From Tenacibaculum discolor (GTDB lineage Bacteria; Bacteroidota; Bacteroidia; Flavobacteriales; Flavobacteriaceae): 64,000 nt of DNA. Where the stretch lies: positions 124,001 through 188,000 of the forward strand of contig NZ_RCCS01000004.1 of assembly GCF_003664185.1 (NCBI RefSeq), read 5' to 3'. Both the position numbers and the translations under genes were made by a program. The notes under the pieces were generated by a model. It was not told where the DNA came from. It saw nothing but the letters and a program-made list of their open reading frames with translations, and did not search any database. This document shows positions 1-9,180 of this stretch, piece after piece (the first letter of the stretch is position 1; every line of letters begins with the position of its first letter).

Positions 1-1
1 G

Positions 2-1057
2 AATGAAAACCTAGTACCTGAAAGAACTAAAGAAATAGAACTTGGTATCGAAACCAGATTTTTAAGTAACCGATTAGGCTTAAACCTTTCTTGGTACAAA
101 AAAGACACTGAAAACCAATTAATGCCAGTTACTACTACAGCCGCTACAGGCTTTACTAGTAGATGGGTTAATGCTGGTACCATTCAAAACAAAGGTTTTG
201 AAGTTAGTCTTGATGGAAAAATAATTAAAACCAACGACTTCAAGTGGAACACTACTATTAATTGGTCTAAGAATGATAACTTAGTTAAAGAATTATATGC
301 AGATGTAGAAAACATCCAACTTGCCTCATTCCAAGGTGGTGTTACTATTAATGCTACTAAAGGCCAGCCTTATGGAACGATTAGAGGAACTGGATTTGTA
401 TACGACGATAACGGCAATAAAGTAGTTGACAGTAATGGATACTACAAAGCTCAAGCTAACCAAATTATAGGAGACGCTAATCCTGATTGGAATGCAGGTA
501 TTACAAACACTCTTTCTTACAAAAATTTATCCTTAAGCTTTTTGATTGATATTCAAGAAGGAGGTGATGTATACTCTTTAGACCTTCATTATGGTCAAGG
601 TACTGGTTTACCAACTTACACTGCAGCACTTAACGATTTAGGAAACCCTGTGAGAGATCCTGTTACATCAGGACCAGATAGTGGAGGTATTCTTAACCCT
701 GGTGTTACAGAGGATGGACAACCTAATACAACTCGTGCTCCAGCCGATACATACGCAGGAGCTTTCTACTGGGGTAACTCAAGTAGAAACCCAGCTGCTC
801 TTACTGTATACGATGCTTCATATATTAAACTAAGAGAGCTAAGTCTTAAGTACAACTTCCCTAAAACTTGGCTTCAAAATTCTGCAGTATCAGATGTAAC
901 AATATCTTTAGTAGGTAGAAATTTATGGATAATAGACAAAAATGTACCTTTTGCTGACCCAGAATCAGGATTAGGAGCAGGTAATGCACAAGGATACTTA
1001 TCTGGATCATACCCTACTGTAAAAACAGTTGGTCTTAATGTTAATTTAGAATTTTAA
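2..1057 (+). CDS. SusC/RagA-family TonB-dependent receptor, C-terminal part (5' end outside window)
   Basis: The reading frame is already open at base 2, so this is the last ~351 residues of a larger outer-membrane receptor that takes up nutrients with energy from TonB. The visible part is the beta-barrel end: it carries the typical SusC barrel segments ASYIKLRELSLKYNFP and GRNLWIIDKNVPFADPE and ends in alternating hydrophobic/aromatic residues with a terminal Phe (VNLEF), the usual signal of an outer-membrane barrel. The SusD-type lipoprotein gene starts 6 bases after the stop, so the two form one operon and one import complex. The second SusC in this window (3754-6870) has the same segments but differs in detail. 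Substrate cannot be told from the sequence. Confidence 0.93.
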   Translation, partial: NENLVPERTKEIELGIETRFLSNRLGLNLSWYKKDTENQLMPVTTTAATGFTSRWVNAGTIQNKGFEVSLDGKIIKTNDFKWNTTINWSKNDNLVKELYADVENIQLASFQGGVTINATKGQPYGTIRGTGFVYDDNGNKVVDSNGYYKAQANQIIGDANPDWNAGITNTLSYKNLSLSFLIDIQEGGDVYSLDLHYGQGTGLPTYTAALNDLGNPVRDPVTSGPDSGGILNPGVTEDGQPNTTRAPADTYAGAFYWGNSSRNPAALTVYDASYIKLRELSLKYNFPKTWLQNSAVSDVTISLVGRNLWIIDKNVPFADPESGLGAGNAQGYLSGSYPTVKTVGLNVNLEF

Positions 1058-1063
1058 AAGATT

Positions 1064-2653
1064 ATGAAAAAAATATTTTTATTATTAATATCAACATTTT
1101 TAATGATTTCGTGTGTTGACGAAGATTTAAATATTGATAAGAAAAACCCGAGTCAAGTATCCGGAGCAACTCTTTTCGCCAATGGTACTAGGAACATGTT
1201 CGATTTAATGAACTCATGTAGCGTTAATGACAACGTCTTCAGACTATATGCTCAATACTGGGCACAAACAACTTACCCAGATGAAAGTCAATTTAATCAA
1301 ACAGGAAGAAATATCGGAGGATCAATATGGAACACTCTTTACAGAGATGTTTTAAAAGATCTAGATGGGGCTAAGACTTCTGTAAAAAATTCAGTTGACA
1401 ACCCTAACAAAGAAAATCAATTAGCAATCATAGAGTTTACTACAGTTTACGCATATAGCATCTTAGTAGATACTTTTGGAGATGTGCCATATACAGAAGC
1501 ACTTGACCCAGACAACCCAACCCCAAAATACGATGATGCTGAAACAATTTATTTAGATTTGTTAGATAGACTATCAAAAGCTATTCAAACTATTGATACA
1601 AATGGAAACTTTGGTTTTGATGATTTTATTTATAACGGAGATATTTCTAAGTGGAAAAAAGCAGCTAATTCATTGATGTTAAGAATGGCAATGAGAGTAG
1701 CAGACTCTAACCCTACTGAATCTGTACAATATGCCAATTTAGCCTCAACTGATTTAATTCTTGACAATAACGACAACTTCTCCATCAACTATTTAGGAGC
1801 ATCACCTAACACTAACCCTCTATACGTTAGCTTAGTACAGAGTGGACGTAATGATTTTGTTGCCGCTAACACTTTAGTAAACAAAATGCAACCTAGAGAA
1901 TACTTAATCTACAATTCTTCTGATTTAGATGGTGATGGTGATATTGATGAAGATGATGAAGTAGAATACATAGACCCAGATTCTTTTACAAATACAGACC
2001 CTAGAATGTTTGTATATTTCAGGACAAATAAAGTAGTTCCAGAAGAATTAGAAATAACTGATTCAGATGACAATATAGTTGCTACTTTTTCTTACTCTGA
2101 CGCATACAACAACCAAAATCAATTGTTTGAAGGAGGTACTTATGGAACAGCTAACAGTCACAGTGGACATACTCAATTAGGAGATATATTAAGAGTTCCA
2201 GATTTAAAGGGTACAATTATTTCAGCTGCTGAAGTTAGATTTCTATTAGCTGAAGCATCTGCTAGAGGTGGGTACAGCGTAGGTGGTGATGCAGAAACTC
2301 ATTACAACGAAGGTGTTAGAGCTTCTTTTGACGAATGGGAAATAGATGGTGTTGACTCTTATTTAACCATGAGCCATGTTGACTACACTACTGCAACTGG
2401 TGACTGGAAAGAGAAGATTGCAACTCAAAAGTGGTTAGCACTATACAACAATGGTTTTGAAGGATGGACAACTTGGAGGTTGCTTGACAAACCAACCCTA
2501 AATAACCTACCTGTTGCTAACCCGGAACAAATACCAACTCGTTTTTTATACCCTACTTCTGAGTCTACTCTTAATGGAACAAATTACGAAAGCGCTTCTT
2601 CTAATATTGGAGGAGACGAAAAGACTACAAAGATTTTTTGGGATATAAACTAA
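1064..2653 (+). CDS. SusD/RagB-family outer-membrane lipoprotein (SusD-like_2 type)
   Basis: 529 residues. A lipoprotein signal peptide with lipobox ISC (Cys17) places it on the outer membrane, where it would act as the lid of the SusC barrel upstream (6-base gap). The segments DTFGDVPYTEALDPDNP, a YDD...IY..LL..L helix and the C-terminal GFEGWTTWRLLDKP match the SusD-like_2 group. Residues 287-298 form an acidic insertion, DLDGDGDIDEDD, that fits an EF-hand or dockerin-type calcium loop and is absent from the second SusD in this window. No glycoside hydrolase or peptidase is adjacent, so the ligand is unknown. A rho-independent terminator follows at once. Confidence 0.93.
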   Translation: MKKIFLLLISTFLMISCVDEDLNIDKKNPSQVSGATLFANGTRNMFDLMNSCSVNDNVFRLYAQYWAQTTYPDESQFNQTGRNIGGSIWNTLYRDVLKDLDGAKTSVKNSVDNPNKENQLAIIEFTTVYAYSILVDTFGDVPYTEALDPDNPTPKYDDAETIYLDLLDRLSKAIQTIDTNGNFGFDDFIYNGDISKWKKAANSLMLRMAMRVADSNPTESVQYANLASTDLILDNNDNFSINYLGASPNTNPLYVSLVQSGRNDFVAANTLVNKMQPREYLIYNSSDLDGDGDIDEDDEVEYIDPDSFTNTDPRMFVYFRTNKVVPEELEITDSDDNIVATFSYSDAYNNQNQLFEGGTYGTANSHSGHTQLGDILRVPDLKGTIISAAEVRFLLAEASARGGYSVGGDAETHYNEGVRASFDEWEIDGVDSYLTMSHVDYTTATGDWKEKIATQKWLALYNNGFEGWTTWRLLDKPTLNNLPVANPEQIPTRFLYPTSESTLNGTNYESASSNIGGDEKTTKIFWDIN

Positions 2654-2663
2654 AATTTAATCT

Positions 2664-2694
2664 AAAGCTGTCAGTTTTTAGCTGGCAGCTTTTT
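2664..2694 (+). terminator. Rho-independent terminator after the first SusCD pair
   Basis: An 11-bp stem (AAAGCTGTCAG / CTGGCAGCTTT, one G-U pair) with a short T-rich loop is followed by a T run. It lies 10 bases after the SusD stop codon. Confidence 0.8.
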
Positions 2695-2732
2695 CTACAT
2701 AAAAACTTATAACCAACACATTAAAAAAAACA

Positions 2733-3422
2733 ATGAAAATGAAAATAAAATTATTACTACTTATAACTTTTTCTACTAATACTATTTTTTCTCAATTTTC
2801 AGGATCTAAAGTACCTAAGCATGCGAATAACATATTCAACAACAATATGGATCATTTTGCTATGGCTAAAATTGACATGAAATTTAACAATGAATTTGGA
2901 AAAAATGTACACGGAACATATTACCTAAGTCAGAAGTGGAAAAAATGCAATGTAATCACTAAGAAAAACAAGTCCTACACTTTTCCTGACTGTAATTACA
3001 ATTTATTCGACAAAAGATTTGAAATTAAATTAGATGAAAAAGACTATATTTATTTAAAAAAACAAGCCATAAATCAAATTAGTTTTGACAATAAAGTTTT
3101 TAAACCAATAAATGATACTCTCTATACCGATACAAATAATAATTATTATCAAGAGATTATTCAAAACAAAAACATAACCCTAGCAAAGCTCTACAGAATA
3201 GAAAAAAAAATCACGAACTCTAAAGAATCATTAGGTATTATGGAAAATAAAATTGTTAATAGAAATTCTAACTACCTTATCAAAGACAAAAAAATTATAA
3301 AAATACCTAAATCAAAAAGAAAAGTTCTATCAATTTTAAATATTGAGTATAAAAAAGGAGAACATAAAAAACTGAACACAAAAAAAACTCAACATTTGAA
3401 AAAGTTAATTGAAAACCTATAA
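2733..3422 (+). CDS. Secreted protein of unknown function
   Basis: 229 residues with a clear Sec signal peptide (MKMKIKLLLLITFSTNTIFS then QF). The mature part is very rich in Lys, Asn, Ile and Tyr, with two Cys (in KKCNVI and PDCNYN) about 20 residues apart that could form a disulfide, and a strongly basic C-terminal third (KKIIKIPKSKRK). I do not recognise a family. It sits between two SusCD pairs but after a terminator, so it probably has its own promoter. Codon use is more AT-rich than the neighbouring SusC and SusD genes, which fits a fast-evolving or acquired gene. Start chosen because the signal peptide begins there. Confidence 0.7.
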   Translation: MKMKIKLLLLITFSTNTIFSQFSGSKVPKHANNIFNNNMDHFAMAKIDMKFNNEFGKNVHGTYYLSQKWKKCNVITKKNKSYTFPDCNYNLFDKRFEIKLDEKDYIYLKKQAINQISFDNKVFKPINDTLYTDTNNNYYQEIIQNKNITLAKLYRIEKKITNSKESLGIMENKIVNRNSNYLIKDKKIIKIPKSKRKVLSILNIEYKKGEHKKLNTKKTQHLKKLIENL

Positions 3423-3753
3423 CATCTATGAATTTAACTCTGCATAACAATTTGTTATTTTTATATTTAAATCCTTTACAATCTTTCTATAAGTCTTATA
3501 AAAACATTAGTCACAAAATTATTATTTTTCTTAAAAAAATAATCTCCCTCTCCCCTCTTCTATCAAACTTGATCTTATATTGGTTGCTAACCCGTATTCA
3601 CTATATCATAAAATTTAACTAAAACAAACTACCCCTCTAAAAACTCTTACATAGATAAATCATCAATAAAATCTTAAGTTTTTTATGTTAAAAAATTGTT
3701 TATTTAAGATATATTTAAGATTTTAGCAGCTAATTAATTCAAATAATTACATA
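3423..3753. other. Gene-free stretch upstream of the second SusC
   Basis: About 330 AT-rich bases. A 64-codon open frame exists here but has no family signature and looks like chance. The last 100 bases should hold the promoter of the second SusCD operon: a TTG at 3696-3698 is followed by weak TA..TTT sequences, but I see no exact TAnnTTTG box. Confidence 0.4.
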
Positions 3754-6700
3754 ATGAGAACAAAGTTTAATGGAATTTTAACGCTATTTCTAGCGTTAAT
3801 TGTGCAAATATCCTTTGCACAAGAAAAAACAATTTCAGGTACCGTTTCTGATGAGACTGGTCCATTGCCTGGAGTTACAATTTTAAAGAAAGGTACTACT
3901 CAAGGTACTGAAACTGACTTTGATGGAAACTACTCTATTCAAGCTAAGAGTGGTGATATTTTAGTTTTTAGTTTTGTTGGTATGAAAACAGCCGAAAGAA
4001 CAATCGGATCTTCTAATCAAATAAATGTATTATTAGAATCTGATAACGTTCTAGAAGAAGTAGTTGTTACGGCTTTAGGTATTTCTAAGAAAGAAAAAGG
4101 TTTAGGTGTTTCTATTGGTAAAGTTAAAGCCGAATCATTAACTGTAGCTAGAAGTTCAAGTCCTATTAATGCTTTATCTGGTAAAGTATCTGGTTTAAAA
4201 ATAACCCAACAATCTGGTACTCCTGGTGGAAGTGCCTCTATAATTGTTAGGGGAGCAACTTCTCTTTCTGGTGACAATCAACCAATATTTGTTATTGACG
4301 GTATGCCTATTAGTAACCAATCTATTAATGCAGATGGTATTGCTGGAGGAGTAGATGGAGGTAACAGAGCTGGTGACTTAAATCCTGATGATATTGAAAG
4401 TATTTCCGTTCTTAAAGGTGCTTCAGCTAGTGCTTTATATGGTGCCCGTGCTAAGAATGGAGCTATAGTTATAACTACAAAAAAAGGAAAAAGGAATTCT
4501 GGTATTAGCGTAGAAATTAATTCTTCACTTAGAACAGATTCACCTCTGAAATTACCAAAATATCAAAATGAATATGCCCAAGGTACTGGAGGAACGTACG
4601 ATAAAGATCGTGTAAATGGATGGGGTCCTAAAATTTCTGATGTCCAAGACCAAACCTTTGAAGACTTTAAAGGTGACCAAGTAACTTTAAGTGCTAAACC
4701 TAACAATGTTAAAAACTTTTTCCAAACTGGTATCACTAAAATTAACACAATAGCTATATCTGGAGGGGATGAGAAATCTGATTTTAGAGCCTCTTATACA
4801 AATACTGACGTAGAAGGTATTGTTCCTAGGAGTAGCTATAAGAAAAACAACTATTCTGTTAATTACGGAAGGATATTTAATGAAAAATTTTCAACTAGAG
4901 TTAATGTAAACTACATCCACTCAGGATCTAGAGGAAGAACTCAACAAGGGTCAAATGATTCAAATGTAATAATTCCAAGTATATTGGGTATCTCAAGAAC
5001 AGTTTCTTTTGATGATTTAGCCAATAACTATATAGATGAAACAGGTGCACAAATTGGGTTAACAGAAAGAACTAATAACCCATACTGGGTTTTAAATAAA
5101 AACCCTTTTTCTACTAAACTTGATCGTATTATTGCTAGTGCTGAATTTAATTACAATATAACTGATAATTTAAAAATTGTTGATCGAATTGGTACTGATT
5201 TTTACAATGAAAATAGACAAAAGCTTTATGCTAAAGGTACACTAGGTAATTTAAATGGTCAGTTTACTAATTGGGATTATTATAATCAAATCATTAACAA
5301 TGATGTATATTTAAGCTATAATAATAGCTTTGACAATGGTATATCTGTTAGTGCTATTTTAGGTCATAACTTATATCAAACTCAATATAACAGAACAACT
5401 GTTGAAGCAACTAGTATAATTGTACCTGGACTTTATAGTTTGGCTAATACCGAGAAACAAGTTGCCACTGATTTTAAAAGTAGAAGAAAACTTCATGGTA
5501 TCTACACAGATATAAACCTTGATTATAAGAATACTTATTTTTTAAATATTACTGGAAGAAATGATTGGAGTTCAACTTTGCCTAAAGAAAATAATTCTTA
5601 TTTTTATCCATCAGTAAATGGTGCAATAGTTTTTACTGAGCTTTTTGAAAAAAATGATATAATCAATTTTGGTAAAATTAGAGGAGGTTACGCTGAAGTA
5701 GGTTCTGATGCAGCTCCTTATAGCTTAGATTTTGGTTTTGCTCCTGCTACCAGTTATTTTGTTCAATACTCACTTAGTAACAATATACCTCAAGGAGGAA
5801 TTATTGGATTTCAAGCTCCTAGAACTCTTCCGAACGCTAACCTTAAACCTCAAAGAAAAAAAGAATACGAGGTTGGTTTAGATTTAAGATTATTTAGAAA
5901 CATAGTAGACTTAAAATTCACATATTACAATTCAGACACTGAAGATCAATTAATAGCAGTTGATGTTCCTTTAAGTACTGGTTTCTTTAGAAAATCTGTT
6001 AACGCAGGCTCTGTTAACAATTCAGGTATTGAATTAGATTTAAACATCTCTCCTTTAAAAACATTAAATACAGATTTAAAATGGGACATAGGTGTAACTT
6101 TTAACAAGAATAAACAAAAAGTTGAAAGTTTAGCTGAAGGTTTACAGGAGTTTCAACTTCAAAGTGGTTGGTCTGGTTTAACTATAAAAGCTTCTCCAGG
6201 TGAAGAGTTCGGTCTTTATGGTACTGCTTTTAAAAGAAATGATGAAGGTGAATATATTATAAATAAAGCTACTGGTTTAAAAGAAGTTGTAGCTAATCAA
6301 AGGTTAGGTAATACTGCTCCTGATTGGACAATGGGTATTAATAACTCATTTAATTATAAAGGTTTTAACCTTAGCTTTTTAGTTGATATTAAAGAAGGAG
6401 GAACTCTTTTCTCTGGGACAAGTGCATCATTACGTAGTTCTGGTTTAGCCTATGAAACTTTAACCAATAGAGGTGAGTCTTTTGTAGATGCTGGAGTTAA
6501 TGAAGTAACAGCTCCAGATGGAACTGTTACATACGAAGAAAATACTACCCCTGTTCAAAACCAGGAAGAGTATTGGGGTAACGAAAGCGCTACGTCTAAT
6601 ACGGAAGGGAATATTTTTGATGCTTCTTATATAAAACTAAGAGAAGTAGCATTATCATATTCTTTACCGTCTAAATTTTTAGAAGATAAATTTTTTACAG

Positions 6701-6870
6701 GTATAAGGTTTGGTGTAGAGGCTAGAAATTTATGGATTATTCAAGACCATGTTCCACATATAGATCCTGAAGTAAACTTTTTTGGTACTGGTGGTCCTGC
6801 TGCTACAGTTGAATTTGCTAGTGTTCCTTCTATAAAGTCAGTAGGATTTAATGTTAAATTAACTTTTTAA
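3754..6870 (+). CDS. SusC/RagA-family TonB-linked outer-membrane receptor
   Basis: 1038 residues, complete. Order of parts: signal peptide (ending ISFAQ); carboxypeptidase-regulatory-like domain (ISGTVSDETGPLPGVTI, then GTETDFDGNYSIQAKSGD); the SusC box LEEVVVTALGISKKEKGLG; plug domain with PIFVIDGMPI and VLKGASASALYGARAKNGAI; and a 22-strand-type barrel ending GFNVKLTF. It imports a nutrient bound by the SusD partner 10 bases downstream. No enzyme is linked to the pair, so the substrate is unknown; SusD-like_2 partners are often tied to peptide uptake (RagAB), which is only a suggestion. Confidence 0.96.
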   Translation: MRTKFNGILTLFLALIVQISFAQEKTISGTVSDETGPLPGVTILKKGTTQGTETDFDGNYSIQAKSGDILVFSFVGMKTAERTIGSSNQINVLLESDNVLEEVVVTALGISKKEKGLGVSIGKVKAESLTVARSSSPINALSGKVSGLKITQQSGTPGGSASIIVRGATSLSGDNQPIFVIDGMPISNQSINADGIAGGVDGGNRAGDLNPDDIESISVLKGASASALYGARAKNGAIVITTKKGKRNSGISVEINSSLRTDSPLKLPKYQNEYAQGTGGTYDKDRVNGWGPKISDVQDQTFEDFKGDQVTLSAKPNNVKNFFQTGITKINTIAISGGDEKSDFRASYTNTDVEGIVPRSSYKKNNYSVNYGRIFNEKFSTRVNVNYIHSGSRGRTQQGSNDSNVIIPSILGISRTVSFDDLANNYIDETGAQIGLTERTNNPYWVLNKNPFSTKLDRIIASAEFNYNITDNLKIVDRIGTDFYNENRQKLYAKGTLGNLNGQFTNWDYYNQIINNDVYLSYNNSFDNGISVSAILGHNLYQTQYNRTTVEATSIIVPGLYSLANTEKQVATDFKSRRKLHGIYTDINLDYKNTYFLNITGRNDWSSTLPKENNSYFYPSVNGAIVFTELFEKNDIINFGKIRGGYAEVGSDAAPYSLDFGFAPATSYFVQYSLSNNIPQGGIIGFQAPRTLPNANLKPQRKKEYEVGLDLRLFRNIVDLKFTYYNSDTEDQLIAVDVPLSTGFFRKSVNAGSVNNSGIELDLNISPLKTLNTDLKWDIGVTFNKNKQKVESLAEGLQEFQLQSGWSGLTIKASPGEEFGLYGTAFKRNDEGEYIINKATGLKEVVANQRLGNTAPDWTMGINNSFNYKGFNLSFLVDIKEGGTLFSGTSASLRSSGLAYETLTNRGESFVDAGVNEVTAPDGTVTYEENTTPVQNQEEYWGNESATSNTEGNIFDASYIKLREVALSYSLPSKFLEDKFFTGIRFGVEARNLWIIQDHVPHIDPEVNFFGTGGPAATVEFASVPSIKSVGFNVKLTF

Positions 6871-6880
6871 AAAATAAAAA

Positions 6881-8323
6881 ATGAGAACAAAAAATATAAC
6901 AATATGTCTTTTGTTAGTTTTTACAACATTTTTCATTAGTTCATGTAACAATGATGATTTAGTAAAAATTAATGAGAACCCTAACCAAGCTACAAATATT
7001 CAACCTGAATTTTTATTTGGATATTCTACATTAGCTTGGTCAGGAGCTAGAACTGGTGGAGATTTATTTCTCCCTGTTGGTTTTGCAAATCAATCACTAG
7101 CCACCGGAGGAAACTCAGGCTGGGGATATGGAGAAGATCGTTATGATATTAGCCCTTTTTCAATAGGTAATACTTGGAGATTTTATTTTGTAAATGGTGC
7201 TAACAATTTAAAATTAGCTATTGACAAAGCTGAATCAGCTTCACCTATCAATAACAATGCTGCAGCTCAATGCAAGATTGTTTTGGCTAATACAATGTAC
7301 GAAGTGACTATGATTTATGGAGATGTTCCATATAGAGAAGCTTGGAACCCTGATTTTCCAAACCCAAAATTTGACCCGCAAGAGCAAGTTTTAAATGATT
7401 TAATTGAATTATTAGATGAAGCTATTAACCAAATTGAAGTAGCTAACCCTTTAAAAATAGTAAGTAATGACGCATACTTTAAGGGGGACATGAATAAGTG
7501 GGTTAAATATGCTAAGTCTCTGAAATTAAAAATATTGATGACTATGGTAGATAAAGTACCTGCCAAATCTTCTGATATAGCAACTATGATTAATCAAGAT
7601 TTATTATCTTCAGCAGCTGATAATGTTGAAATGCCATTTTTTGACGAAACTAATGCTGAAAATCCTAAATTTAAGTTATTTAAAAGATATGCTAGTGGTG
7701 AAAATCCATGGATTTTTGCAAATAAAAATGTTTTTGACTTCATGGAAACTCGTAATGACCCAAGAATACCTTTTTATTTTAAATCCAATGATGGTGGGAA
7801 TTTTGAAGCTCTAGCAACAGCTACTGAAGCTACACAAACAGCTTCTACAATTAGTTTAGAAAACCTGTGGAAAGCTGATGCTCCAGATTTAATTATGAGC
7901 TATCAGGAAGTATTACTTTTCAAAGCTGAAATATATGCTAGAGGTCTTGGAGTTGCTATGGATTTATCTGCTGCCAATACTAATTTTAAAAATGGAGTTA
8001 AAGAATCCCTAAAATATTATGGTGTGAGTGATTCTGATGCTGATGACTATGTTAACAATGAATTAGTTGATATTAGTACATTAACTCAAGAAGAAGCATT
8101 AGAAGAGATACACACACAACAATGGATAGATTTAATGGATAGATCTCTTGAAGGTTGGGTACAAAGTAGAAGAACTAAACTTCCTAACCTTACCATTCCT
8201 AATGGTGCTCCAGCTGGTGGTATTTTTAAACGTTATCCTTATCCAGACAGTGAATTATCTGCTAATTCAAATGCCCCAACTACAAACCCTAAATATTATG
8301 ATAAAATGTGGTTTGAGTTATAA
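6881..8323 (+). CDS. SusD/RagB-family outer-membrane lipoprotein
   Basis: 480 residues with a lipoprotein signal (lipobox SSC, Cys22, followed by NNDD). The segments IYGDVPYREAWNPDFPNPKFD, KGDMNKWVKYAKSLKLKIL and the late RSLEGWVQSRRTKLPNL are diagnostic of SusD-like_2. It starts 10 bases after the SusC stop and is followed by a strong terminator, so 3754-8323 is a two-gene operon. It binds substrate on the cell surface and hands it to SusC. Both genes begin with the same eleven bases (ATGAGAACAAA), which fits their close co-expression but may be chance. Confidence 0.95.
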   Translation: MRTKNITICLLLVFTTFFISSCNNDDLVKINENPNQATNIQPEFLFGYSTLAWSGARTGGDLFLPVGFANQSLATGGNSGWGYGEDRYDISPFSIGNTWRFYFVNGANNLKLAIDKAESASPINNNAAAQCKIVLANTMYEVTMIYGDVPYREAWNPDFPNPKFDPQEQVLNDLIELLDEAINQIEVANPLKIVSNDAYFKGDMNKWVKYAKSLKLKILMTMVDKVPAKSSDIATMINQDLLSSAADNVEMPFFDETNAENPKFKLFKRYASGENPWIFANKNVFDFMETRNDPRIPFYFKSNDGGNFEALATATEATQTASTISLENLWKADAPDLIMSYQEVLLFKAEIYARGLGVAMDLSAANTNFKNGVKESLKYYGVSDSDADDYVNNELVDISTLTQEEALEEIHTQQWIDLMDRSLEGWVQSRRTKLPNLTIPNGAPAGGIFKRYPYPDSELSANSNAPTTNPKYYDKMWFEL

Positions 8324-8352
8324 GATATGCTCTTAGAAATAATTAATTATTT

Positions 8353-8380
8353 AAACCACCTCATATGAGGTGGTTTTTTT
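8353..8380 (+). terminator. Rho-independent terminator after the second SusCD pair
   Basis: A perfect 24-base palindrome (AAACCACCTCAT / ATGAGGTGGTTT) runs into seven T residues. It overlaps the spacer just ahead of the rlmB promoter. Confidence 0.93.
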
Positions 8381-8396
8381 ATACCATAAAATCAAC

Positions 8397-8404
8397 TACA
8401 TTTG
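8397..8404 (+). promoter_or_regulatory. Bacteroidota -7 promoter box for rlmB, next to the start codon
   Basis: TACATTTG is an exact TAnnTTTG box. Its last base is only four bases before the rlmB ATG at 8409, so the transcript would have almost no leader. A -33 TTG at the right distance is not clear because that position falls in the preceding terminator. Confidence 0.55.
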
Positions 8405-8408
8405 CAAC

Positions 8409-9146
8409 ATGGAACAAAACACAAACATTTTTGGTATTAGAGCCATTATTGAAGCTATAGAAAGTGGAGCTTCTATTAATAAAGTATACCTTCAGAAAGG
8501 CTTAAGAGGAGACTTATTTTTTCAATTAGATAAGCTCTTGAAAAAAAATAAGATTTCAACTAGTGTAGTTCCTACAGAGAAATTAGACCGTTTATCTAAA
8601 CATAATAACCATCAAGGTGCTGTTGCTAAGATCTCTCCTATTGACTTTTATGATTTAGAAAGCTTAATTGAAGAAACATTAGAATCAGACAATACTCCTT
8701 TATTCCTATTACTTGATCAAGTATCAGACGTAAGAAACTTTGGAGCTATTATTAGAACTGCAGAATGTACTGGTGTAAATGGAATTATTATTCAAAAAAG
8801 TGGCAGTGCTCCTGTAAATGCTGAAACTATCAAAACTTCAGCTGGAGCTGCTTTTAAAGTACCTATTTGTAAAGTAGATCATATAAAAGATGCTATTTTT
8901 CAACTAAAAGCTGCTGATATTAAATTAGCTGCTGCTACTGAAAAAACTGAAGATTCGGTTTTTGATATTGATTTTAATCAACCTATTGCAATTGTTATGG
9001 GGTCAGAACACAAAGGAGTAAGTAACTCTGTTTTAAAAATGGTCGATTACAAAGCTAAATTACCATTACTGGGAGAAATTGAATCTCTTAATGTATCGGT
9101 TGCATGTGGCGCATTTTTATACGAAGCCGTAAGACAACGTTTATAA
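8409..9146 (+). CDS. rlmB: 23S rRNA 2'-O-ribose methyltransferase, TrmH/SpoU family
   Basis: 245 residues. It uses S-adenosylmethionine to methylate a ribose in 23S rRNA (RlmB-type position by family). An N-terminal SpoU substrate-binding domain (NIFGIRAIIEAIES) is followed by the knotted SPOUT domain with its three motifs: LLLDQVSDVRNFGAIIRTAE, IVMGSEHKGVS and LNVSVACGAFLYEAVRQ. I chose the ATG at 8409 because the family begins with this domain; a longer in-frame start at 8370 would lie inside the terminator hairpin and precede the promoter box. Assignment among TrmH-family members (RlmB versus close paralogues) rests on overall length and motifs only. Confidence 0.88.
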   Translation: MEQNTNIFGIRAIIEAIESGASINKVYLQKGLRGDLFFQLDKLLKKNKISTSVVPTEKLDRLSKHNNHQGAVAKISPIDFYDLESLIEETLESDNTPLFLLLDQVSDVRNFGAIIRTAECTGVNGIIIQKSGSAPVNAETIKTSAGAAFKVPICKVDHIKDAIFQLKAADIKLAAATEKTEDSVFDIDFNQPIAIVMGSEHKGVSNSVLKMVDYKAKLPLLGEIESLNVSVACGAFLYEAVRQRL

Positions 9147-9151
9147 AATTT

Positions 9152-9180
9152 AAAAATCCTGCTTAATAGCGGGATTTTTT
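9152..9180. terminator. Terminator between rlmB and the convergent rhomboid gene
   Basis: A 10-bp stem (AAAATCCTGC / GCGGGATTTT, one G-U pair) with a six-base loop, flanked by A and T runs. It can serve both converging transcripts; its right edge touches the stop codon of the rhomboid gene. Confidence 0.8.

Noticed and set aside
3428..3622. 64-codon open frame between the unknown secreted protein and the second SusC
   Set aside because: Composition is that of AT-rich spacer (many Leu/Ile/Asn/Tyr), no signal peptide pattern that holds together, no promoter or family signature.
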